This document shows positions 43,864-52,716 of a stretch of 64,000 bases of DNA, piece by piece. Origin of the DNA: Roridomyces roridus (Eukaryota; Basidiomycota; Agaricomycetes; Agaricales; Mycenaceae); NCBI GenBank assembly GCA_029378245.1, contig JARKIF010000026.1, positions 124,001 through 188,000 on the forward strand. Direction: 5' to 3'. Position 1 is the stretch's first letter; every line of letters begins with the position of its first letter. A model generated the notes under the pieces. The model saw only the letters and a list, made by a program, of their open reading frames with translations, ran no database searches and was not told the origin of the DNA. The position numbers were made by a program, and so were the translations under genes.

Positions 43864-43948
43864 ACTCGACCCCGACTCGAACGGGACTCCTGTCAACCTG
43901 ATTTGCCAAGCGTCCATGCTTCGCAGGCGTGGCCAGCCACCATCGAGT
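43864..43948 (-). tRNA. tRNA-like element F3
   Basis: 85 nt; ends ACTCGA/TCGAGT 6/6, D arm TGG-CTGG-CCA, CCTG/CAGG stem, T arm TCCCG/CGGGG around TTCGAGT. Centre CGAAGCATGGACGC.... T5 at 43837-43841. Confidence 0.45.
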
Positions 43949-44628
43949 CGTATTGTCGTCTTTTATGGCCGGTTTTGGTCGTTCTTCCTCCTGGGACCCT
44001 GTCGCGCTGCCAGTGAGATGCGCTGCAGAGGCCAGCAGAGTCCCCGGGAGCTCCGACCCCCGCTCACTCAAGTGTTGTAAAAGTTACATCTTGCGATCGC
44101 TTGCCATGCAATATTGTTCCGCTCTTTCATTTGTCGTTGCCCCATGGCACTCTTGGTTGTAAATATTCCAACAGATCATCGCTACACTATATCCTGCAGT
44201 TCAACATCATGTCTTCACCCGCGGGGCAAAAACCTTAACATAAACACCCCGCCATGGAACTGAACCCGAATCGAACGGGACTCGTTCCTTGAGCTTGCTG
44301 CCGAACCTTGTCTACTGTAGGCTGGTCCATTTCCGTGTTGACGACTCCGCACGTAGCAGCAGTTGAATCTAAATTGAACGCGCATCCTTAAACACGAGTT
44401 CAGTTGGCTTCTGGAAAAAACAAAACCGACCTCGATCACCCCAAGACCAGACACTGAGTCGTGAGTCGAACAGTAACCATTCAGATTACACAAGAGACAA
44501 GGCCACAAACAGCAACGGCGACTACACGAAAAAGGGGTACTACGCATATATGGATCAGGGTATCTATCAAAGACGGCGCGGGGGGTAGTGGGTAAGTAAG
44601 TAAGTAATCAACTTGAAACTCTTCAGAC
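43949..44628. other. End of the tRNA-like array
   Basis: Two partial minus-strand T arms (about 44262-44283 and 44457-44473) mark the last members of the array. Nothing else recognisable before the expansin-like gene. Confidence 0.3.
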
Positions 44629-45854
44629 TCAGAGCGCCAGCACGCCAACGAGCGCGGCCGCTACAGCGGCGAAGAAGGGAAGGGGACTTGCCCCGGTGGA
44701 AGCGCCATTGGTACCAGCCGTACCGCTACCTCCAAGTGCACCAGCAGCGGCGACGGGACTCGAGCTCGAGCCGGCGGCGGCGCCTCCGACGTTACCGACA
44801 ACGCCCGGGGTCGGCTCGACCTCAGAGTCGGACGCGGAGGCAGAAGTAGAAGCTGAAGTGGAAGGGGAGGGTGAGGGCGTCGCGGAGGGCGTCGCGGAAG
44901 AAGAAGGTTTCTCCGAAGAGGAGGAGGGCTTGGCGGAAGACGAAGGCTTGGCAGACGACGAGGGAGCCTTGGAGGAGCTGGATTTGACCTCTGCTTTGAC
45001 GACGGGCTTGCTCGTCGTCTTGGGCTCGTCGTCCTCCTCCTTCTCCGGGGTGGGAGTAGGCGTAGGGGTCGGCTTGCTCGTCGTCTTGGTGGTCGTAGGC
45101 TTGGGCTTGGCAGTCGTCTTGGGAGCATCGTCACCGTCGTCGTTGCCGTCGACGTACGACCAGGAGCCGTAGAAGACGCCGACGTCGAGGTCGCCGTCGT
45201 TGAAGAACTCGAACAGACCCTTGGTGAGATCGATCTGTCCCCACTGAGGGCAACTCGCACACTATTAGGGGTTTGCGCAAGTCAGAATGATTCCTGTTTA
45301 GGGGAGAGGGGAAACGTACCTCGTCGACGCAAGTGGCGACGGCGGATTTGCCCTTGTAGGTAATCCTCATCTGCTTGCCGCAGCATCCTCCGGCGCCGAA
45401 TTGCTAGAAACGTGTTGGTTGCCGCCATAAGAAACGAGGAAAGCGCACGTCGTAGCCCATGGCAACATACTAGAGACATTCGTCAACATACATACAAGAA
45501 CGAAGAATGGCACACGCACAAAGTCGCTGTCTTTGTGGTTTTTGCCCGAGCAAGCGTCCCTGGAATCCCGTCAACGGATGGAAATTAGGGGTCTCAATGC
45601 ACGACGTACGGGCCAGTCTATAGCGGCGTCAACAACGAAACATGAGGGGAGGGCAGACAACGTACGTCAGTGGGGTACCAGGTCATCTCCACACCGCTGA
45701 AAGAGGCGCGCTTGTCAAACGCCTCGGTCTCGGTGGTGTTGACTGGACCAGCACGGGCGATTCTGTTGTGGGGGCTCCTCGCGGCGGGCCCGTGGCTCGA
45801 GGCCATCGCGGCCGAGGCGGAGAGGAGGAGGGCGATAGTGGTGGAGGTGAACAT
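44629..45854 (-). CDS. Expansin-like (DPBB/barwin-type) GPI-anchored protein
   Basis: Exons (complement): 45679-45854, 45520-45559, 45449-45469, 45320-45403, 44629-45261; 317 aa. Signal peptide MFTSTTIALLLSASAAMA; then FSGVEMTW, DACSGKNHKDSDF, YVAMGYD (a 21 bp micro-exon), QFGAGGCCGKQMRITYKGK with SAVATCVDE, and CASCPQWGQIDLTKGLFEFF. This is the cysteine pattern and order of a double-psi beta-barrel of the loosenin/expansin-like type. A long low-complexity stalk (TTKTTSKPTPTPTPTP, then Lys/Ser/Ala/Pro repeats) and a hydrophobic end (AAVAAALVGVLAL) after small residues indicate a GPI anchor at the cell wall. Such proteins loosen or bind wall polysaccharides without hydrolysis. Intron 1 donor is either GTACCC at 45678 (in phase) or GTACGT at 45665 (out of phase by my reading). 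Confidence 0.85.
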
Positions 45855-46361
45855 TTCTACTTGAAGGAAAGAGCGCGCGGAAAGAGCGTGGTTGTCCCTG
45901 CGTGGAGGGAGAGATGGTGGGGAAGGAGAAGCTCGAACGGTGATGGCAAATCTATCAGTCAAATTTGTAGACGGTCAATATATGCCGCTCAACGCCAAGC
46001 ACTTGTCTTGTCCTGAAACTGTCATGATGAGTCGATCCTTGAGCCGACCGCCGCCCAATGTCCGTCGATTGCAATTGAGACTCTCCTTGATTCGGATAAA
46101 AGATTCAGGGTGAGTGCCTGACCAGCGCAATTTAAGTCCGACCCTATCACCTACATGTACAGTCGTCGATCTCGCATTTCGAAGAGGGCCGAAGAAGCAG
46201 AGGAGTGAAGTCCCAGTCGAATCCTGTCGGTGGTCAGTGGTGGAAGCATGAGGCAGGTACATAGCCACGCCTTGGCCACGCCCCGGAGCGGTTCGGAACT
46301 TGGGCATCGGCGGCAACACCTGTTTCCATATGGTGATACTTTGCATCCGGCACTTGCCATT
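45855..46361. other. Intergenic
   Basis: Upstream of the expansin-like gene. A plus-strand frame is antisense to its first exon. No repeat or gene recognised up to the tRNA-Ala. Confidence 0.3.
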
Positions 46362-46466
46362 GGGCACATGGTGTAGAGGTTATCACTCTTGCTTTGCAAC
46401 AGGTGGCGCTGGTTCGACTCCTAGTGTAATTGTAAGCGGTCCTGGGTTCAAGTCCCAGTGTGTCCA
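46362..46466 (+). tRNA. tA(UGC): tRNA-Ala(UGC) with 32 nt intron
   Basis: Acceptor GGGCACA/TGTGTCC, including the G3-U70 pair that defines alanine tRNAs; discriminator A. A box TGGTGTAGAGG with D stem GTG/CAC. Anticodon stem CTTGC/GTAAG, loop TT-TGC-A with U33, intron 46399-46430 after position 37, then position 38. Variable loop CGGTC; T stem CTGGG/CCCAG 5/5 around TTCAAGT. The intron itself contains GGTTCGACTCC, a second B-box-like motif, so exon and intron may derive from two fused tRNA ends. No T5 run follows within 40 nt (TTTT at 46469-46472). Confidence 0.75.
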
Positions 46467-47248
46467 CGTTTTGCTGCGATTTAGCTCTATTTTGCATCGC
46501 ACCTTCCATGTTTTCATGTTCTTTAGGTTCCGAATCTTGCTGCTCCGAAGACGCCGCAGCACAAACCCATGTACAGGAACGAAGTCCAAACCATACACGG
46601 TTGAGAAAACTTGAGATGAGCACCCAGGCTGGACACCAAAGCTTGGGATTGCCGATCGGTTTGGCACCGCGGTGCCCTCAGAGGCGATCCGGTGGGTGGT
46701 TGAAGGAACATTGAGCATGACGGCGTTGATGGTGTCAAAGAGGAGGTGCAGGGAGGTGATGGCGAGGAGCATCACTATCACTGGACTTGCAGCAGCAGCA
46801 GCAAAGGGCTTCCGAGTGCTCGGCAGGATGGTTATGTCGTAAGTACAACGTGTTGGAAGTGCAATCGGCACCTCAGTGCATCGCTCGGAAATATCTCGGA
46901 GTCATGGATATACACGGAGTCTCAGATAGGAAATTCACGGACACGGACATGGAGGAATATGCATTTGTAAGTTACCGGGCTGCGGCGCAGTGAGAAAGGA
47001 GAGCTGCGGCGCAGCATAGGATAGAGTATATATACGGGGGGCTTGCGAGTTCAAGCCCCAGGCGTTGTACATTCAGTACACAGTCAATTTATTTGTTCAT
47101 TGACTTACAACACAACGCGAGGATGATAAGGAGCATGGCGGTGAAAGGGACGAAGGGACACCGTCTCGCATGATTCATGGAATTTTGAGGAACAAACAAC
47201 TGACTGAGAATAAATAACCCGTGTATAATAATTCCTACTAATCAGTTG
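46467..47248. other. Spacer with membrane-protein-like fragment
   Basis: A minus-strand frame (about 46640-46800) reads SPVIVMLLAITSLHLLFDTINAV then VPSTTHRIASEG; similar VPSTIHRNALTSV sequence lies at 52310-52350 on the same strand. They may be exons of a decayed seven-helix protein, but no complete model exists. GGGGCTTGCGAGTTCAAGCCCC at 47039-47061 forms a hairpin but is not a tRNA. Confidence 0.25.
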
Positions 47249-50200
47249 CTAATCAGACTCGTCTGAATCGGAGCCTGAATAAAAAATATCGAAGCGATCC
47301 TCCTCCTCCTCCTCCTCCTCCGGATCAGAGTCCACTTCAACAGGGTCATCCGTATACATCTCCGAGTGGAGACTAGCGTAGCATTCTTTGACAGCATTTG
47401 TCTGCTGTTCCCATGAGCGGAGAAGCTCGGGCGGTGGAGAGGGTGTTTTCTGCGATGAAGAATTGATCACATGTTCGACGGCTAGGATTACTGACCCACC
47501 CGAATCCATTCCAAAATCCCGGCAAACCATCTGGGCTGCAAAGGGCCATACTTATGCTGGTGCAAATGATAGTCAGTGTCCGGTTTCAAAACTGAACAAG
47601 TCTGTGCAAGGTTGAGATCCTTCAGTGCATCCAATAACTTGGCATCTGGATTGCAATCACACAATAGTGACATCCATCTAGACCTATTGCAATTCAAAGA
47701 TCTGTTCTAAGGGAAGAAATGGGTACTTGCGCATGAAGAAATTGAAACACCGTGAGGTTCCTTTGTAGAACCGTGTCCTTTAGGTGTCGTATCCATTGGA
47801 GGAAAACGAAACGGTGGATTTCTTTGCGAGGCATGTACAGTGGACCACATTGATCAGGATCATCGAGAAATCGCTGGATAGCCTTGAGATCCACCGAATC
47901 GGCTCCTGATACCTTGGTAAGCGGCAGGAGTACATCCCATTTCAGTGCGAGTAGCTCCAAAATGGCAGGGATGTGGACGGAGTAAAGCGAACTGGGGACT
48001 GGGGGTAGCGCATTCTAGGGTACCGTTTATAATTCCCCGGGGGATTACAAACGGTTTGTTATTTTTCGTTCATAAACAGCGGGTTTATAAACATGTTTAT
48101 AAACCGGCGCCGTCTGACCGCCGAATCGGCGTGAGAAGCGAATGTTTAGACAAAATCTCCTTTCCCAGCCTTAAAATCACTCCCAGCTCCTCCCACAACC
48201 CTCCCGCAGCCCTGCAGACTGCTTGGAGGCAGTTGTTGCCCATCTGATCTGCATTCGGTGCCACAAATGATGAGAAATCACTGCCATCAGAGGGCCATCA
48301 CGGGATTAAAAACAGGCCGTTTGGCCGGTGGGAATAAAAAACAGGTTTATAAACTCGTGTTTATAAACATGTTTACAAACATGAGTTACAAACGGGACCC
48401 TAGCGCATTCCAAATGCGCAACACTGAAAGGAGATCTGGGCTTTGAAGATGCTCAGGATGTGATACTACTTCAGTTGAATAATCTTGTGGATTTTCAGAA
48501 GTCTACAAGAAAGATGAGCAAACATACGGAAGCAACTCAGAGGAGTTAAAAAAACTGACAGAACTGGAATCGAAATTATCGAATGCAAGCGCGAGTTTTT
48601 TCAAATTACCCCAAGTTCTGATCAGGTCCAGTGGTGCGGGTGAAAATCGCTGCAGCACTGAGCATCGACAGTTGCGAGAAAATCATATTTTACCTCGAGC
48701 CAACTGATAACGGTCTGTGGTCCTTTTTTTGAGCTCCATGGCCAGGATTGTTCCAATACCTCATGCTGAAAATTGACATTCCAGAAAAGGGGGAGCAACC
48801 CGTCTGTCGGAGGGACTTTAGGAAAGTACCACACAAAGACGATTGTGATCCACCTGTTTTATATTTCATTCTTTTGTATTCACTAATTTCAATCAACACG
48901 ACTCACTGGAAATTGTCAGACCCCAGTGAACCAGACAAGAGAGCACGGGCCATGTCATGCACCAGCGTATTCAGCAGGTCTTCACCCGATATACAAAATG
49001 ATAATGACCGCTGCGAGTCCATCAAAAAGTCGCCAAAGGAGGTATGCAGTAATTGAACCGGTTTCTGATACCCCAAAATGCGTGGGGGCTGCACGCGTAC
49101 CACAGCATGTAGGCCACGTAAGATAGCACGAGAGGTTCCTCGTCTCATCCGTAAGATAATGTCCATTTGTTCGGGGTCCAAATATTGTGTTTCCGGAATT
49201 GCAAGCAAGATACGGAGGAGTGTCGGCTTGTTGGGGATAGACGACAAGATCTGAGTGTACAAGTCGTCAAGAGGAGTTAGACTGCTGGGATCCAGACTGA
49301 GAACCGCGTCGAGTCGCTCTGCAGGATGTGAATATTCGTCGTCGACGTAGCGAAGAACGGTCGACGCGTAGATGAATGTTCCGGACGACTTCTTGACTAG
49401 GTGTTCAATCGTATTTTCCCCAGGCCAGCCGTCATCCAGAAGCATTCCACGGGCGGTGTGAATTTTCTGGACTCGCGAAAACCCCTCCGTAAGATATCGG
49501 CGAATGTCTGAATATGCAGCATCATCTCGCTGTATCTCGAGACCCCGACAGACGTCCGAGTTCTCTGGAGCCTCAAAGAGCTCACGAAGATGAGGTTCGG
49601 ACCTGCTGCAGACTAGGAAATGGAGGGGTGAGTCGCCAGAACGCAGGATGTCGATCAGGGCACGTATGAGCGCAGTTTGCGTCCCGCGGTCCTCGCATTC
49701 GTCCAAACCATCAATGACCAGAACGGGGCAAGACGCTAGCGGAGGTGCGTTTCTGAACGGCTGGACTAGGAGTTTCTCGAGCTGGTGGTGTATTGCCTTC
49801 CCCAGGACAAGCCTGTCCGTCTCGACGGCGCGCTGGATCCTGGGGCCGAGTTGGGGAAATGCGACGGTGAGCTGATACGCCAGAGTGGGCACCAAGTTTT
49901 TCCAGGTACCGCGGCTGACGCTCCCCCGCTTGAAGAACCAGGAACCGCCCAGTTGACCGCGCTCATGGCAACTGGCGGCAAACTGCTGTGCGATCGCAGA
50001 CTTGCCGATACCAGCGCAGCCGTGGAGCCAGAGTATCGGGCTGTCGCTGGGCTGCTCGAAGGACCATTTTTCCAACTGATAAAAGATCGCACTCCGTGTG
50101 CCGGGATGACATGCAGGATCCGCGGGGCGCTCAGCCGAGTCGTGCATTGCGTCCAGAGACACGGCGCGGTATAGGATGTCGAGGCCTTATTCGAGTCAGA

Positions 50201-50396
50201 GCGCAGCGTGAAGTTCGGGGTATTGGCACGCACCGCTTTCCCCGACGTTGGTCGTATGAGAGACATTCATGTTTCCTGCGACATTGTTGAAGGTGCTGGT
50301 CTGGAACTGAACTGGCCGATCTCCCTCGATGCGTACAACGTTGCCGGGTCCCTGAGTCTGAAGGCGGACTGGACGATCCCCATCGAGGCGCAGCAT
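47249..50396 (-). pseudogene. NACHT NTPase N5, exon 5 broken by a MITE
   Basis: Exons (complement): 50234-50396, 48907-50185, 48694-48853, 48560-48649, 48502 to about 47749 (interrupted at 48402-48016), about 47683-47500, 47449-47249. The start MLRLDGDRP opens two 19-residue repeats before GNMNVSHTTNVGESG. NACHT header, Walker A GCAGIGKS, Walker B LVIDGLDE, LVCSRSE and the winged-helix part are intact. In exon 5 the frame runs LRIWNALG and then into the inserted 387 bp, with a stop. After the element it continues SSLYSVHIPAIL...LKWDVLL as in N6. Without the element and one 8 bp copy, the model would be open (about 811 aa). The C-terminus ends in an acidic run EEEEEEEDRFD. The donor of exon 5 is uncertain. 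Confidence 0.8.
48016..48402. mobile_element. hAT-type MITE in N5
   Basis: 387 bp starting TAGGGTACCGTTTATAA and ending with the inverted match TTACAAACGGGACCCTA (15 of 17 identical), flanked by the 8 bp duplication GCGCATTC (48008-48015 and 48403-48410). Eight-base duplications and TAGGGT-type ends are hAT features. The inside is rich in GTTTATAAACATGTTTATAAAC palindromes and has no coding capacity. Confidence 0.88.
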
Positions 50397-51690
50397 TGTG
50401 AGGTGGTGGAAGAGAGGAAGAGAGGCAGCGTGTGTGAATACTCACACTGCCTCATTGAACACTGCCTTGTACTGCTTGTACAGGTGGATCTCCAACAAAT
50501 AAGAATACCACGGACAACAGTTTGAACTTTGAAGTTGACCGTTGACGGGCAAGACAGAAGACAGAACTGAGGACAATCGGATCTCCAAGGACGTAAGATA
50601 CGTAGACCAATCCGTACCTGAGCGCTGGGGAGCATTGGATTCGCCATGCACGTGATCTGCTCCGGGTAGCCTCCGAGACCGACTGCGAATGACCCGCCTC
50701 CCGCCAGACGCAATATTAAATCCGCCCGCCAAAATGCTCCAAAGTAAGTATTGAGTTCATCAGGCGGGGGGACGCCGACGTAGGATTTGTACATACTATA
50801 TTGTTGACGTAGGCGTAGACACGTCGCTCGTGGTGGTTCTGGATAAGTCGGGAAAGCCCCTGATTCTAACAACGACAATCAGTAAGTACAGCCGCACTCC
50901 TGTGCGTCAACATATATGTCCACCGAGCAGGCCGAAATCCACCATGGGAACTCGGAATGGATCGAAACTGGCCATGGGTTGCATGAGACGCCACCTTGTT
51001 CGAGACGGCCCTGACTCCGCACGACCCAAGCCAAGCGATTCATTTCCTCGGCGGAATAATGGATTACAGAGGGTGGCCCGCGGTCGGTGTCGTTGTTGGT
51101 ATCGTTAATTCAATTCCATGTGTCCGTGTCGTGTGTGGCGCTGAGGAATTCTTCATTTTCCTTGCTTGCTTGCTTAACTACCGCCAACAGCTGCCGGCAC
51201 TCCGGCGTCAGCCTGTATCCGATCGAGTCTGTTCGTTGTTGATGCCGATGTCCTCGTGCGGATGGAGATTTGAGCGCCCCATACAATACCTCCGTTGCCG
51301 ACTCGGAAGGGAACCTTGCCATTGGAGCGTCCGTCTAAAGTAGAAGTAGAGATAGGTGAGTAGGTATTAAGAAACAGAAACCGGAGCGCCAAAATCGAAG
51401 GTGGTGGAGCGCCCGGTCCAAGACGAATGCCAGAGTTATCGCGCGCGCGAATTGGGTATAGCGCTCCCAACACAGAGAATCAGAGAGAAAGGGGTAGTAT
51501 GACTCGGGTGACAGTGAAGCTTTTTCTTATCATCAGGAATTGAAAGACCAGCAGGAGCGTAAATGGACAGGTGGTGATGTCAGTCCGAGGGCGCCGAGTT
51601 CTCGCGTGCGCAAGACACGTGGGGTGGGTGGAGACCGACTCGCCCGGTGGTGACTTTCGCCATCGAAACACGACGAGTCGGACGCAGAAC
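50397..51690. repeat. Segmental duplication, upstream arm of N5
   Basis: Runs parallel to 55390-56560: the same order of CAGGTGGATCTCCAA, GGACGTAAGATACGTAGACCA, CGCAATATTAAATCCGCCCGCC, the CTTGCTTGCTTAACTACCGCCAACAG block and GTAAATGGACAGGTGGTGATG. Minus-strand frames containing YFGAFWRADLILRLAGGGSFAVG occur in both copies but have different breaks, so I do not call a gene. The two copies differ by several 10-60 bp indels. Confidence 0.65.
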
Positions 51691-51699
51691 GGTCCCCTC

Positions 51700-51790
51700 T
51701 CCGGGAGAGCTGTTTGCGCCGGTTCGACTCCCAGTGCAATTGTAAGCGGTCCTGGGTTCAAGCTAGAACGTTCAAGTCCCAGTGTGTCCA
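51700..51790 (+). pseudogene. tRNA-Ala 3'-half pseudogene
   Basis: From TGCGCCGGTTCGACTCCCAG the sequence follows the intron and 3' half of the tRNA-Ala at 46362-46466 (AATTGTAAGCGGTCCTGGGTTCAAG ... AGTCCCAGTGTGTCCA). The 5' half is missing and a 14 bp partial repeat (AGCTAGAACGTTCA) splits the T loop. The parallel segment at about 56575 lacks this piece. Confidence 0.6.
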
Positions 51791-52716
51791 TCTTTTGCTC
51801 CTACTATTCCCTTTTTCCGTCTCGCACAACCCCTTGGCTTCTGCCATGTGAACGAGAAAGCCAAGACCCAAGCGGACCGACCAATTTTCCATCTGTATCC
51901 AGTTCTTGTTCCGCGCTTCGTTCATGTCTGGAAGTTCATAGGACCAGTAGAACTCACCTCAGTCCCAGCTACCACTTGTCTATGTCGTCCCGTTGAAACC
52001 ACGAAGTTCTGAAGCAAGTGTATCCAGAATGAAAACGGGCAGAGAAAGGTGTTTCGGGTGATGAATGTAGAAGGAGGACCAGCAGATGTGGCCAGAGAAA
52101 GATTTCGGAAGTGTTGGAGGATGGATTCGTCGACGTAGGCGCTCCATTGCATGAAGTGCTGGCAGATCGTCGTCGTGTGATGAGAGAAGCACAGGTCACA
52201 TGTCACTCCGCTGTCACAAGAATCAGTACTGCTTTCGCAAGCTCACCAGTACTACACTTTTTTGGTGACTGTGCTGACGCCTTTCAAAATGTTCTCTGAA
52301 ACAGACAGCACGGACGTAAGAGCGTTACGGTGGATGGTTGAAGGTACAGGAGGCGAAGCGCCGGGCTCAGGTGGGAGATGAGCAACACCAAATTTGGGCA
52401 TGGGGGTCGTTGTGTCGCATTGTGGCACAAGTGACAACCTGAGCAAAGCGCGAAGGGGATTTCAAGCTAGCGGTCGAAAGCCTACCGAATCGGATGATCA
52501 GGATGATGACATTGGGTACGGAATATCCAATGAAGACTGATCAGAGGATGCCGGCGGAACAGACTTGCCCAACTGGAGAGCTTGTTAGAATTTGCCTTGA
52601 ACTTTTACATAGCACAACCGCATAATTCATGGCATTCCAAAGAAGAAGAAAACCCGACTGAGACTAGAGAAGCCCTGCATCCTTGCCCTCATAATCAGAC
52701 TCGTCCGAGTCCAAAA
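51791..52716. other. Spacer between the two NACHT units
   Basis: Not shared between the two duplicated units. Minus-strand frames at 51970-52440 give YVDESILQHFRNLSLAT and VPSTIHRNALTSV; they resemble pieces of the fragment at 46.6 kb but do not form a gene I can model. Confidence 0.3.

Larger units (their letters stand above)
27554..44300 (-). repeat. Array of minus-strand tRNA-shaped pol III units
   Basis: About 20 complete and over ten partial elements, all on the minus strand, mostly 82-91 nt. Each has complementary ends (families GACTCGA/TCGAGTC, GCTCAGT/ACTGAGC, CCCAGT/ACTGGG, GATCCGG/CCGGGTC, ACTCGA/TCGAGT), an A-box-like start (TGGCAGAGG or TGGTGGTTGG), a D arm collapsed to a 3 bp stem with 4-7 nt loop (e.g. 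TGG-YTGG-CCA), an unusually long and variable centre, and a 4-5 bp T stem around TTCGANT (B box). A run of at least five T follows 19-33 nt beyond the 3' end in nearly every one. No element gives a normal anticodon loop with U33. They may be tRNA-derived pol III RNAs of unknown function. Confidence 0.7.

Noticed and set aside
44661..45260. Long minus-strand frame rich in R, P and S (199 codons) and long plus-strand mirror 44696-45172
   Set aside because: Both overlap the stalk of the expansin-like gene in other frames. The true frame continues the DPBB domain and ends in a GPI-like tail, so these are shadows of low-complexity sequence.
47039..47061. T-arm-like GGGGCTTGCGAGTTCAAGCCCC as a tRNA
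   Set aside because: It is a plain hairpin; no A box, acceptor stem or anticodon arm can be placed around it.
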